NCBI GenBank assembly: GCA_964628235.1
Contig: CAZVLU010000009.1
Location: 1 to 64,000, forward strand
Source: CAMAVH01 sp964628235
GTDB lineage: Bacteria > Pseudomonadota > Alphaproteobacteria > SMXQ01
Direction of reading: 5' to 3'
DNA length: 64,000 bases
Positions 32,821 to 43,617 of this stretch are shown piece after piece. The notes below the pieces were generated by a model. That model was not told the origin of the DNA. It did not search any database and saw only the letters and a program-made list of their open reading frames with translations. The position numbers and the translations under genes are program-made. How positions within the stretch are numbered: the stretch's first letter is position 1; each line of letters opens with the position of its first letter.

Positions 32821-33097
32821 GATCTACCCCCGTAATTCACGATGCCCACGGCCACTTATTATATGTCACGCTCCGTAAGATTTATCGGGATATTATGCTC
32901 GCGTAATGAGCACCAGTTGGTGCCTCTGACGCATCGAGAATACAGGCGAAGGAAATGTATCCGAGTGCTTTAAACCCGTTGATTAAAAGCAGCATCGCTC
33001 ACGCTAACATCGCCCAATTAGAGCTATTGTCATTTGGCTGCTGCTAAATCCTGGCAACGGTGATGTGGTACCTTGCCTGCAACATGATCGTCTCGCC
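32821..33097. other. AT-rich intergenic stretch without recognised gene
   Basis: About 277 bp between the low-GC gene and the RsmB-family gene. Base composition stays below that of the surroundings up to about 33050. I see no tRNA, no attachment-site-like repeat and no convincing short coding frame; it probably holds promoters for both flanking genes. Confidence 0.5.
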
Positions 33098-34399
33098 GTG
33101 AACTTCGCTGCCCGTCTTCAAGCCACGCTCGACCTGATGCAGGAGGTCGATAACGTCGCGCGTCCTGCCGATGCTGTCGTCTCGGCGTGGTTTCGCGCCC
33201 GCCGCCATATCGGCGACGCCGATCGCGGCCAGATGTCCGACTTGCTCTATGCGCTGCTCCGCCATCACGCCCGCTTGGGTTGGTGGCTGGCAAAGCACGG
33301 CTGCGACGCCACGCCGCGCAGCCGCCTGCTGGCCTGGCTGGCGCTCGGCGAAGGCAAGACGCCGGATCAGCTTCGCGTCCTGTTCAACGGCGGACAGTCA
33401 GCGCCCGCCGCTTTGACGGATGAGGAGCGCGCGCTGCTGGTGAAATTGCAGGGCGGCACCATCGAGCATCCCGCCATGCCCGACGAGGTGCGCGGCGAAT
33501 GTCCCGCCTGGGCGGTCGCAGCGTTGCGCAAACGCTTTGGCGATTCGTTTCCGCGCGAGATGGCGGCGCTGCTGACGACCGCCCCGCTCGATCTGCGCGT
33601 CAATCCGCTGAAAACCACGCGCGAGGCGATGCTGCGCGCGTTGCAGAGTCTCGGTCTGCCGGCCGAGGCGACGCGCATGGCGCCTTACGGCATCCGCGTG
33701 AGCGAGCGGCCTTCGTTGGCCGGCCTGCCGATGTTGAAAGGCGGCGAGGTCGAGATTCAAGACGAAGGCTCGCAGCTTGTCGCCATGCTGGTCGATGCGA
33801 AACCCGGCGAGCGGGTGGTCGATTTCTGCGCCGGCGCCGGCGGCAAGACGCTGGCGATCGCCGTGCAGATGGAAAACAAAGGCCACGTCATCGCCTGCGA
33901 CATCCTGGCCAATCGCTTGAAGCGCAGCGCCGAGCGTTTCCGCAATGCCGGGCTGCACAATATCGAGACCAAGCCGCTCAGCAGCGAAAGGGACCCTTGG
34001 GTGAAGCGGCACAAGGGCAATTTCGACCGCGTGCTGGTCGATGCGCCCTGCAGCGGCACCGGCACCTGGCGGCGCAACCCGGACGCCCGCTGGCGGCCTC
34101 TCGGGGCCGGGCTCGAGAGTTTGCTGCCGCTGCAAGCCAGCATTCTCGCCAGCGCCGCGCGCCTCGTGAAGCCCGGCGGCCGGCTCGTCTATGCCACCTG
34201 CTCCATGCTGCCCGAGGAGAACGAGGACCAGGTCGCCGCGTTCGTCGCGGCGCATCCGGACTTTCATGTCGTGCCGCTGCGGCAAGCCGCGCCGCACCTG
34301 ACCTCGTCGGCGCATCCCGACTATTTGTCGCTGACGCCGGCGCGGCACAATACCGACGGCTTTTTCGCCGCCGTCATGCAGCGCGCCGCCAAGCCGTAA
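33098..34399 (+). CDS. RsmB/NOP-family 5-methylcytosine RNA methyltransferase
   Basis: About 433 residues. The N-terminal part is an NusB-like helical domain (AARLQATLDLMQEVD, DLLYALLRHHARLGWWL), the C-terminal part a SAM-dependent methyltransferase. Motif I is VDFCAGAGGKTLAIA, and the two catalytic cysteines are in DAPCSGTGTWRRNPD and YATCSMLPEENED, with the late TDGFFAAVM block. It methylates cytosine in rRNA or tRNA. The start is uncertain: GTG 33065 and GTG 33098 are in frame, and 33098 gives the usual first residues but has no clear ribosome site. It converges with the split ygiQ. Confidence 0.9.
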   Translation: MNFAARLQATLDLMQEVDNVARPADAVVSAWFRARRHIGDADRGQMSDLLYALLRHHARLGWWLAKHGCDATPRSRLLAWLALGEGKTPDQLRVLFNGGQSAPAALTDEERALLVKLQGGTIEHPAMPDEVRGECPAWAVAALRKRFGDSFPREMAALLTTAPLDLRVNPLKTTREAMLRALQSLGLPAEATRMAPYGIRVSERPSLAGLPMLKGGEVEIQDEGSQLVAMLVDAKPGERVVDFCAGAGGKTLAIAVQMENKGHVIACDILANRLKRSAERFRNAGLHNIETKPLSSERDPWVKRHKGNFDRVLVDAPCSGTGTWRRNPDARWRPLGAGLESLLPLQASILASAARLVKPGGRLVYATCSMLPEENEDQVAAFVAAHPDFHVVPLRQAAPHLTSSAHPDYLSLTPARHNTDGFFAAVMQRAAKP

Positions 34400-34408
34400 G
34401 GCGGCCGC

Positions 34409-36433
<2,025 letters not shown>

Positions 36434-36520
36434 GCATGGTTGATGGCGGTATTATAGCGCCTACCAACAAGCGCCGGATCATGTTCAGACGCGGATGATG
36501 AATGCTCACCCGACGTCGCG

Positions 36521-36607
36521 TGGTGCCCCCAGCCGGAATCGAACCAGCACGCCCTCACGGGCAACAGATTTTGAGTCTGCCGCGTCTACCAGTTCCGCCA
36601 TAGGGGC
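36521..36607 (-). tRNA. tRNA-Leu (anticodon CAA)
   Basis: An 87-nt class II tRNA including an encoded CCA end. The acceptor arms GCCCCTA and TGGGGGC pair fully (one G-T). The anticodon stem CAGA/TCTG holds the loop CTCAAAA, giving anticodon CAA for UUG codons. The long variable arm (GCCCGTGAGGGC) is typical of tRNA-Leu, and the T arm has GGTTCGATTCC. It lies 88 bp upstream of the split ygiQ on the same strand. Confidence 0.96.
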
Positions 36608-36874
36608 CGCGCAGAGGGGCCGTGGTAGGGCGGCCCTGCGGAAGCGGCGGATCATAGCCAGGGACGCGGGCGGGTCAAGCGGCCCGCAAGTCTCTGCGAA
36701 AACTAGCCTTTCCACCCGCCGCCGGCTCCCGGCAGGCTTTCGCGCCGCCCGGCCAGGCGCCAACTCGGCCCCATTGTCGCCCAATTGACGGGAGACGATG
36801 CCCTGCTGATAATCCAACTTGGCTTTGTAAAACCGCCGCCAAGAAAAAACGTGCCGTCAGTGGAGAGCACCGCA

Positions 36875-37921
36875 ATGTCGTTCGCGTCCGGGCTGGGCAA
36901 AGCCTTTGCCCTTTTGGCGGCCTGCTTTTCGGCGGGCATGACGTCGTGGAGCGCTGCGGCCCAGGAGATCCGTCCGGTCCAATCGCCCCCGGCGATCGAG
37001 ATGGCCAGTTTTCCCGGCACCGTCAATCTGCCGGTCTGGATCGCCCAGGACAAAGGCTTCTTCGCCCGCAACGGCGTCGCCGTCAATTTGGTGCGCGCCA
37101 GCAGCGCCGCGGCGCAGATGTCCGACGTGATGGGCGGCAAATACCCGCTTTTCATCACCGCCATGGACAACATCGTCGCCTATCAAGAAGGCCAGGGCAT
37201 CGCGCAGCTGCCTGGCCATCCCGACATGTTCGCTTTCATGGGGGCGCACCGCGGCCTCAATAGCCTGGTGGTGAAGCCCGAGTTGAAGACCTATCAAGAT
37301 CTGCGCGGCCGCACGATGGGCGTCGACAGCCTGACTTCGGGCTACGCTTTCGTGCTCTATCGCCTGCTCGAACGCAACGATCTCGAACGCGATGTCGATT
37401 ACACGGTGGTGGCCCTCGGCGGGCCGGCGGAGCGCTTCGCGGCCCTCAAGGCCGGCCGCATCGACGGCACGCTGCTCGCGGCCCCCAACGACGATGAAGC
37501 GGCGGAAGCCGGCTTCACCATTCTCGCCGAGCCGTCCGATTTGACCGGCGGCTATCAGGGCAGCGTCTATGCGACGCGGCGCGCCTGGGCCAATCTGCAT
37601 CCGCGCGAATTGCTGGGCGTCACGCGCGGCCTGATCGCGGCGCACGAATATATCCGCGCCGACAAGGAGGGCACCATCGCCGTGCTGCGCGCCCACTTCA
37701 AAAGCCTGTCGGCGGAGCGCGCCGAGCTGGTTTATAAGGGCCTGGTGGACGATAAAGGCGGCCTGACCAAGCGCGGCGAGATCAATATCGCAGGCGTCAA
37801 GACGGTGCTGCGGCTGCGCAGCGACATGGGTTGGCCGAAGAAGAAACTGACCGATCCCTATCGCTACATCGACACCAGCTACTTCGCCCAAGCCGTCAGC
37901 GACCAAGCCCTCAAGCGCTAG
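36875..37921 (+). CDS. ABC transporter substrate-binding protein (NMT1/SsuA-like)
   Basis: A 348-residue exported binding protein. GGAGAG lies before the ATG at 36875 and the signal peptide ends near SAAAQEI. The mature part has the NMT1/THI5-like fold: FPGTVNLPVWIAQDKGFFAR at the start, ADQMSD-like ligand loop (AQMSDVMGGKYPL), RTMGVDSLTSGYAFVLYRLL and the DGTLLAAPNDDEAAEAGF strand. Such proteins bind sulfonates, nitrate, pyrimidine precursors or aromatic acids. No permease or ATPase gene is adjacent, so it is another orphan binding protein. An open frame further upstream is not needed. Confidence 0.88.
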   Translation: MSFASGLGKAFALLAACFSAGMTSWSAAAQEIRPVQSPPAIEMASFPGTVNLPVWIAQDKGFFARNGVAVNLVRASSAAAQMSDVMGGKYPLFITAMDNIVAYQEGQGIAQLPGHPDMFAFMGAHRGLNSLVVKPELKTYQDLRGRTMGVDSLTSGYAFVLYRLLERNDLERDVDYTVVALGGPAERFAALKAGRIDGTLLAAPNDDEAAEAGFTILAEPSDLTGGYQGSVYATRRAWANLHPRELLGVTRGLIAAHEYIRADKEGTIAVLRAHFKSLSAERAELVYKGLVDDKGGLTKRGEINIAGVKTVLRLRSDMGWPKKKLTDPYRYIDTSYFAQAVSDQALKR

Positions 37922-38167
37922 CCCCAGGCTTTATTTTCCGACGCTGGGAGCAAAGACTGGCTCAGGATCGTTTCTGCGCCACGCTGCCTATTTTTCGGGC
38001 GAGCTACAGATAGAAACGGGGTTTCGCTTGCCGGATTGGCCCTCTCGCCGCAGACTTCCGGCATGGCGTCAGCGCTTTCGAACTTGCGCGCGATCCGCAA
38101 GGTCAGGAAGGACGCGACTGGCGCTCGAGACCCTGCAGTTTCCCCCCTTGCCGTGCCCTCCCGCGCC

Positions 38168-39730
38168 ATGAAAGCCGCCAAAATCAAACCCGCCTCGGCT
38201 GCCAAACCCAAGTCCGCGCCAAAATCCCCGCCAAAATCCGTGGTGGCGAAAGCCAAAGCGCCGCCTGCTGCGCCGAAAGCGGCCGCGAGCCCGCGCAAAG
38301 CCCTCGCCTTCGACGAAATGACCGCCTTCGCCGGCAACGGCCCGGTCACGCCGGAAAAAGTGCGCGAGGTTTATAAAGTCTTCGCCGAATGGCAGGCGAC
38401 GGTGCCGGCCAAGGAGTTCGAGCGCAAGCGCAAGGAAGCCGAGCTGCTGTTCCGCCGCCTCGGCATCACCTTCCTGGTTTACGGCAAGGAGACCTCGACC
38501 GAGCGCCTGATCCCGTTCGATGTCATCCCGCGCATCTTCACCGCCGAGGAATGGCAGATCATCCACGATGGCTGCTGCCAGCGCGTGCGCGCCATCAACG
38601 CCTTTCTGGGCGACATCTATCACAACCAGGACATCCTCCATGCCGGCCGCATCCCCGCCGAGGAAGTGCTGATCAATCCGCAATATCGCCCCGAGATGCA
38701 GGGCCTCGACGTGCCGGGCGGCGTCTATGTCCATATCGCCGGCCTCGACCTGGTGCGCACCGGCGAGCGCGACTTCTACGTGCTGGAAGACAATCTGCGG
38801 ACGCCATCGGGCGTCTCCTACATGCTGGAAAACCGCAACGTCATGATGCGGCTGTTCCCCGACCTGTTCTCGGCCCACAAGGTGGCGCCCGTCGACAATT
38901 ATCCGGCGCATATGATGGCGAGCCTGCGCGCCCTGGCGCCCGGCGGCGCGAACAACCCGACCGTCGTGCTGCTGTCGCCCGGCGCTTACAACAGCGCCTA
39001 TTTCGAGCATGTGTTCCTGGCCGACCAAATGGGCATCGACGTCGTCGAAGGCCAGGATTTGTTCGTGAAAAACGGCCATGTCTTCATGCGCACCACCAAA
39101 GGTCCGCAGCAAGTCGACGTGATTTATCGCCGCGTCGACGACGATTTCCTCGATCCCTTGGCCTTCCACCGCGATTCGATGCTCGGCGTGCCCGGCTTGC
39201 TCGCCGCCTACCGCGCCGGCAACGTCACGCTGGCCAACGCCATCGGCACCGGCGTCGCCGACGACAAGTCGATGTACGTCCATGTGCCCGAGATGATCCG
39301 CTTCTATCTCGGCGAAGAGCCGATCCTGCAAAACGTGCCGACTTACGTGCTGCGCGACGACAAGGACCGCGCTTACGTGCTCGACAACCTCGACAAGCTG
39401 GTGGTCAAGGAAGTGCACGGCTCAGGCGGCTACGGCATGCTCGTCGGCCCCGCCGCGACGACGAAGGAGCTTCAGGACTTCGCCAAGCGCATCGTCGCCA
39501 ATCCGGGCAATTACATCGCCCAGCCGACGCTCGCGCTGTCGACCTGCCCGACCTTCGTCAGCAAGGGCATCGCGCCGCGCCATGTCGACTTCCGTCCCTT
39601 CGTCGTCACCGGCAAGACGCAGACCCTGGTGCCCGGCGGCCTGACCCGCGTCGCCCTGATCAAAGGCTCGCTGGTGGTCAATTCGTCGCAGGGCGGCGGC
39701 ACCAAAGACACTTGGATTTTGGAGAACTGA
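38168..39730 (+). CDS. Circularly permuted ATP-grasp (type 2) protein of the Anbu cluster
   Basis: About 520 residues. A Lys/Ala/Pro-rich tail of ~45 residues precedes the conserved core starting FDEMTAFAGNGPVTPEKVRE. Core blocks are YGKETSTERLIPFDVIPRI, GVYVHIAGLDLVRTGERDFY, LEDNLRTPSGVSYMLENR, VYRRVDDDFLDP-like (IYRRVDDDFLDP) and LVVKEVHGSGGYGML, all from the COG2308 family, predicted peptide ligases. With the alpha-E, transglutaminase and Anbu genes that follow it forms the conserved set proposed to build and turn over peptide tags. Starts at ATG 38063 or TTG 38036 are possible; 38168 is chosen without a good ribosome site. Confidence 0.92.
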   Translation: MKAAKIKPASAAKPKSAPKSPPKSVVAKAKAPPAAPKAAASPRKALAFDEMTAFAGNGPVTPEKVREVYKVFAEWQATVPAKEFERKRKEAELLFRRLGITFLVYGKETSTERLIPFDVIPRIFTAEEWQIIHDGCCQRVRAINAFLGDIYHNQDILHAGRIPAEEVLINPQYRPEMQGLDVPGGVYVHIAGLDLVRTGERDFYVLEDNLRTPSGVSYMLENRNVMMRLFPDLFSAHKVAPVDNYPAHMMASLRALAPGGANNPTVVLLSPGAYNSAYFEHVFLADQMGIDVVEGQDLFVKNGHVFMRTTKGPQQVDVIYRRVDDDFLDPLAFHRDSMLGVPGLLAAYRAGNVTLANAIGTGVADDKSMYVHVPEMIRFYLGEEPILQNVPTYVLRDDKDRAYVLDNLDKLVVKEVHGSGGYGMLVGPAATTKELQDFAKRIVANPGNYIAQPTLALSTCPTFVSKGIAPRHVDFRPFVVTGKTQTLVPGGLTRVALIKGSLVVNSSQGGGTKDTWILEN

Positions 39731-39733
39731 CGC

Positions 39734-40675
39734 ATGCTGGGACGCAGCGCCAATCACCTCTACTGGATGTCGCGCTACATCGAGCGCGCCGAGAACACCG
39801 CGCGCATCTTGGAGATCAGCCAGCGCATGGCGCTGCTGCCCCATGTCGCCAAGAAGGGCGCCAGCGAATGGCAGGCCGTGCTCGAGATCGCCGGCGACGT
39901 CGAGGATTACACCAAGCGCTATGGCGACATCACCGCTGCCAAGGTGACGGCCTATCTCACGCTCGACCGCGAGAACTCGTCGAGCATTTGGTCGACGATC
40001 CGCGCCGCGCGCGAGAACGCCCACGCCGAACGCGTCTGCATCACCTCGGAAATGTGGGAAAGCCTCAACGCCACCTGGCTCGAGGTGAAAGATCTGACGC
40101 CGGCGATGCTCGGCAAGAACGGCCAGCGCGACTTCTTCGACTGGATCAAGGAGCGCTCGCATCTGTTCCGCGGCATCACCTTCGGCACCATGCTGCGCGA
40201 CGAAGCCTATCACTTCGGCCGCCTCGGCACCTTCGTCGAGCGCTCCGACAATGTCGCGCGAATCCTCGACGTGAAATATCACGTGCTGCTGCCCTCGGTC
40301 GACGATGTCGGCGGCGTGATCGACAATTTCCAGTGGGGCGCGCTGCTGCGCTCGGTCTCCGGCTTTCGCGCCTATCATCGCGTCTATCACGACACGATCG
40401 AGCCGCGCCGCGTCACCGAACTGCTGATCCTCAATGATTCGATGCCGCGCTCGCTGCATTCCTGCCTCGATGCCACCATCGGCCTGCTCGCCATGCTCAG
40501 CGCCGAGAAGCCGACGGAAGCGGCGCGCCTCGCCGGCGAACTGCATGCCTCGTTGCATTACGGCAAGATCGGCGACATCTTCAAGACCGGCCTGCACGAG
40601 TTTCTGACGGTCTTCCTGAAGCGCAACAACGCGCTATCGGCCGAAATTCAGCACAGCTTCCATTTGGCGGCTTAA
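39734..40675 (+). CDS. Alpha-E domain-containing protein of the Anbu cluster
   Basis: A 313-residue, almost wholly helical protein of the COG2307 alpha-E family, opening with LYWMSRYIERAENTAR and containing FGTMLRDEAYHFGRLG, VERSDNVARILDVKYH and the closing HASLHYGKIGDIFKTGLHEF. It has no known enzyme activity; it always travels with the ATP-grasp protein and may form part of the ligase complex or carry the peptide. Only 3 bp separate it from the ATP-grasp stop and 5 bp from the transglutaminase gene, so the set is one operon. Confidence 0.93.
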   Translation: MLGRSANHLYWMSRYIERAENTARILEISQRMALLPHVAKKGASEWQAVLEIAGDVEDYTKRYGDITAAKVTAYLTLDRENSSSIWSTIRAARENAHAERVCITSEMWESLNATWLEVKDLTPAMLGKNGQRDFFDWIKERSHLFRGITFGTMLRDEAYHFGRLGTFVERSDNVARILDVKYHVLLPSVDDVGGVIDNFQWGALLRSVSGFRAYHRVYHDTIEPRRVTELLILNDSMPRSLHSCLDATIGLLAMLSAEKPTEAARLAGELHASLHYGKIGDIFKTGLHEFLTVFLKRNNALSAEIQHSFHLAA

Positions 40676-40680
40676 ACAGC

Positions 40681-41535
40681 ATGAAACTCGCCATCCAGCA
40701 CGCCACGGTTTACCGCTACGAAGCGCCGGTGAACTACAGCATCCAATATCTGCACCTGACGCCGCGCACGGCGGCCTGCCAGCGCGTGTTGCGCTGGCGC
40801 CTGGAAACGCCCGGCCAGGTGATCGAGATGCCCGACGCCTTCGGCAACATCATGCATGTGCTGGTGGTCGACAAGCCGCACGACGAAATCGCCATCCGCG
40901 TCAGCGGCGAAGTCGAGACCACCGACACCGCCGGCATCATCGGCAGCGAGACCGAAACCCTGCCGCCCGGCGTTTATCTGCGCCGCTCGCACCTGACAGA
41001 AGGCGGCGCGCCCGTCGCCGATTTGGTCGCGCCGTTGCGCAAGATCGTCGCCAAAGACCGCCTCGACGGCCTGCATGAACTGCTCCTCAAGGTGAACGGC
41101 GCGGTCGCCTACCGCCAAGGCGAGACCGACGCGCAGACCACCGCCGCCGACGCGCTCGCCCAAGGGTCGGGCGTCTGCCAGGACCAGGCCCATGTCTTCG
41201 TCTCGGCGGCACGCGCGTTGGGAATTCCGGCGCGTTATGTCTCCGGCTATCTGCATGTCGGCATCGGCGCCGGCGAAAACGCCTCGCATGCTTGGGCCGA
41301 GGCCTGGGTCGACGCGCTGGGCTGGGTCGGCTTCGACATCACCAACGGCATCTCGCCGACCGAATCGCATTTGCGCCTCGCCGTCGGGCTCGATTACCTC
41401 GCTTGCGCCCCCGTGCGCGGCGTGCGCCGCGGCGGCGGCTCGGAAGCGCTCGACGTCTCCGTGCAAGTTAACCAGGGCAGCCTCGCTGTCACACCGACGG
41501 CGCCGCTGTCGCCCCACGGCGGGCAAGCCCAATAG
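40681..41535 (+). CDS. Transglutaminase-like peptidase of the Anbu cluster
   Basis: A 284-residue protein. The N-terminal ~100 residues are the beta-rich Bact_transglu_N domain (HATVYRYEAPVNYSIQYLHL). The papain-like core has the Cys-His-Asp triad in GSGVCQDQAHVFVSAARALG, ENASHAWAEAWVDALGW and GFDITNG. The residues downstream (HLRLAVGLDYLACAPVRG) are as in COG1305 proteins. It would hydrolyse or form amide bonds in the proposed peptide-tag system. No signal peptide, so cytoplasmic like its partners. Confidence 0.93.
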   Translation: MKLAIQHATVYRYEAPVNYSIQYLHLTPRTAACQRVLRWRLETPGQVIEMPDAFGNIMHVLVVDKPHDEIAIRVSGEVETTDTAGIIGSETETLPPGVYLRRSHLTEGGAPVADLVAPLRKIVAKDRLDGLHELLLKVNGAVAYRQGETDAQTTAADALAQGSGVCQDQAHVFVSAARALGIPARYVSGYLHVGIGAGENASHAWAEAWVDALGWVGFDITNGISPTESHLRLAVGLDYLACAPVRGVRRGGGSEALDVSVQVNQGSLAVTPTAPLSPHGGQAQ

Positions 41536-41690
41536 CCGGCAGCCCCTCCCCAGCGAAAATACCCCGCAAAGCCCGGCGCTCGCGCAGCCCGCAATCGCCC
41601 GGCGCACGCCCGCTTTCCTATAGAGCCGCTCCCCCCGCTCCGATATGCTCGCGCACCAAGCGCCCCCCAGCAGACGATGACCCCGCATCC

Positions 41691-42422
41691 ATGACTTACG
41701 CCGTCGGTTTCCTTCTCCAATCCGGTCTTCTCTTTGCCGCCGACACCCGCACCAACGCGGGCGTCGACCATGTCTCGACCTTCCGCAAACTCACCGTCTT
41801 CGACAAGCCGGGCGACCGCGTCATGACGCTGCTCACCGCCGGCAATCTGGCGATCAGCCAGGCGGTGATCGAAGAGCTGCGCGAGGGCGTGCGCACCAAG
41901 CGCAAAGAAAACCTGATGAACGTGCGCAGCCTGTTCGCCGCCGCGCGCCTGGTGGGAACCGCCGTCCGCAAGGTCCACGACGTCGACGGCGAAGCGCTGC
42001 GCCAGCACGACACCGATTTCAACGTCTCCTTCATCTTCGGCGGCCAGATCAAGGGCGAGCATCACCGCTTGTTCCAGGTCTATTCCGCCGGCAATTTCAT
42101 CGAAGCGACGATCGACAGCCCTTACTTCCAGATCGGCGAGAACAAATACGGCAAGCCGATCATCGACCGCGTCATCCGCCACAAGTCGAGCTTGATGGAA
42201 GCGGCAAAATGCACGCTGCTGTCGTTCGATTCGACCATGCGAAGCAACGTCTCGGTCGGCCTGCCGATCAACCTGATGGCCTATCGCAAGGACAGCTACA
42301 AGCGCGGCTTCGAAGTCGAAGTCGACGCCGCCAACGATTATTACCGCAGCGTCGGCGGCTATTGGAGCGACGCGCTGCGCTTCGCCTTTCAGGAAATGCC
42401 CAATCCCGACTGGAAACTCTGA
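41691..42422 (+). CDS. Anbu proteasome-type peptidase
   Basis: A 243-residue Ntn-hydrolase of the Anbu (COG3484) family, the bacterial proteasome relative close to HslV. It begins MTYAVGFLLQSGL, so removal of Met exposes Thr1, the nucleophile, without a longer propeptide. The supporting residues are Asp17 (FAADTRTNAG) and Lys32 (TFRKLTVF) of the mature chain. The family block DFNVSFIFGGQIKG and the C-terminal VEVDAANDYYRSVGGYWSDA are present. It lies 155 bp after the transglutaminase gene. No unfoldase gene is nearby, as usual for Anbu; its substrates are unknown. Confidence 0.94.
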   Translation: MTYAVGFLLQSGLLFAADTRTNAGVDHVSTFRKLTVFDKPGDRVMTLLTAGNLAISQAVIEELREGVRTKRKENLMNVRSLFAAARLVGTAVRKVHDVDGEALRQHDTDFNVSFIFGGQIKGEHHRLFQVYSAGNFIEATIDSPYFQIGENKYGKPIIDRVIRHKSSLMEAAKCTLLSFDSTMRSNVSVGLPINLMAYRKDSYKRGFEVEVDAANDYYRSVGGYWSDALRFAFQEMPNPDWKL

Positions 42423-42508
42423 GGCGCGCCGAAGCCGCGCGGGCTTGTGATTTTGCCCAGCGATGCCGCCATGCTGAACTGCCGCCTCGACATCCTTGAG
42501 GACCCGCC

Positions 42509-43051
42509 ATGCCGCTGATGCCCGGCGCTTTCTTGCAGCCGCGCGGCGATGCCACCGCCCGCGCCGCTTTCCTCGCACTGCTCGCCGCCAGCGTCCTGAT
42601 TCTCGGCGCCGCCTTCGCCTTTCAGTTCGTCGGCGGGCTGCATCCTTGCGCGCTCTGCCTGTGGCAGCGCTATCCCTATGCCGTCGTCATCGGCCTCGCC
42701 GGCATCGGCGCCGGCCTGTCGCGCGCCGGCGTCAAGCGCCCGCAACTCGCCATCCTGATGGGGCTCTGCGCCCTCGCCTTCGTGATCGACGCCGGTATCG
42801 CCGGGTTCCATGTCGGCGTCGAGCAAAAATGGTGGGAGGGGCTCGCCACCTGCTCGGGCACGGTGAGCGGCGCTAACAGCCTCGATGACTTGCGCGATCG
42901 CCTGCTCGCCGCCCCGGTGGTGCGCTGCGACGAGATCGCCTGGTCGCTGTTCGGCATCTCGATGGCGGGCTATAATTTTCTCTTGGCCCTGGCGCTCGGC
43001 CTCATCAGCCTGCGCCTCACCGCGCATCTTCTCAGGACCCCGACGCCATGA
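42509..43051 (+). CDS. Disulfide bond formation protein B (DsbB-like)
   Basis: A 180-residue inner-membrane protein with four hydrophobic segments. The first periplasmic cysteine pair is HPCALCLWQRYPY; the second pair lies in WEGLATCSGTV and PVVRCDEIAW. DsbB reoxidises DsbA and passes electrons to quinone, which fits the next gene, coq7, for ubiquinone synthesis. GAGGA precedes the ATG. Its stop overlaps the coq7 ATG (ATGA). Confidence 0.93.
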   Translation: MPLMPGAFLQPRGDATARAAFLALLAASVLILGAAFAFQFVGGLHPCALCLWQRYPYAVVIGLAGIGAGLSRAGVKRPQLAILMGLCALAFVIDAGIAGFHVGVEQKWWEGLATCSGTVSGANSLDDLRDRLLAAPVVRCDEIAWSLFGISMAGYNFLLALALGLISLRLTAHLLRTPTP

Positions 43052-43602
43052 GCGAACCCTCTCGCCCTCGTCGCCTACCAGGCGACCCCGATCGCAAAGC
43101 CATGATCGAGCGCATGATCCGCGTCGACCATGCCGGCGAGCATGGCGCTGTCCGCATCTACGACGGTCAGATGGCGGTGCTCAAGCGCGGCCCGGCGGCA
43201 CGCGCCATCCGCCATATGGCGGCGCAGGAGCAGCGCCACCTCGACAAGTTCGACAAGCTGATGCTGGAGCGCCGCGTGCGCCCGACGGCGCTGTCGCCGA
43301 TCTGGGAGGTCGCCGGCTTCGCGCTCGGCGCCGCGTCGGCCCTGCTCGGCCCCAAGGCCGCGATGGCTTGCACGGTGGCCGTGGAAGAAGTGATCGAGGA
43401 ACATTACCGCCATCAGGCCGAAGCGATCGGCGACGACGATCCGGCGCTAAAGGCAACGATCGACGAATTTCGCGCCGACGAGATGAGCCACGGCGCCACG
43501 GCGCTCGATTACGGCGCCAAGGATGCGCCGCTCTACGAAGCTTTCTCGTCCGTGGTGAAGGGCGGCGCGCGCCTCGCCATCTGGCTGTCGACGAGAATCT
43601 AA
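43048..43602 (+). CDS. coq7: Demethoxyubiquinone hydroxylase Coq7
   Basis: A 184-residue di-iron monooxygenase that adds the hydroxyl group at C6 of 2-octaprenyl-3-methyl-6-methoxybenzoquinol-type precursors in ubiquinone synthesis. The iron ligands are carried by DHAGEHGAVRIYDGQ, AAQEQRHLDKF, AVEEVIEEHYRHQ and RADEMSHGATALDYG, the duplicated E...ExxH pattern of the family. Peripheral membrane enzyme. Start coupled to dsbB through ATGA. Confidence 0.95.
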   Translation: MSEPSRPRRLPGDPDRKAMIERMIRVDHAGEHGAVRIYDGQMAVLKRGPAARAIRHMAAQEQRHLDKFDKLMLERRVRPTALSPIWEVAGFALGAASALLGPKAAMACTVAVEEVIEEHYRHQAEAIGDDDPALKATIDEFRADEMSHGATALDYGAKDAPLYEAFSSVVKGGARLAIWLSTRI

Positions 43603-43617
43603 GCGCGCAGCCGCGCC

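Noticed and set aside
32821..33097. Attachment site or tRNA remnant next to the low-GC island
   Set aside because: No tRNA end, integrase or flanking repeat is visible, so integration at a specific site cannot be supported.
38389..40437. 682-codon open frame on the plus strand across the ATP-grasp and alpha-E genes
   Set aside because: Arg-rich translation out of frame with two clearly conserved proteins; a frame shadow.
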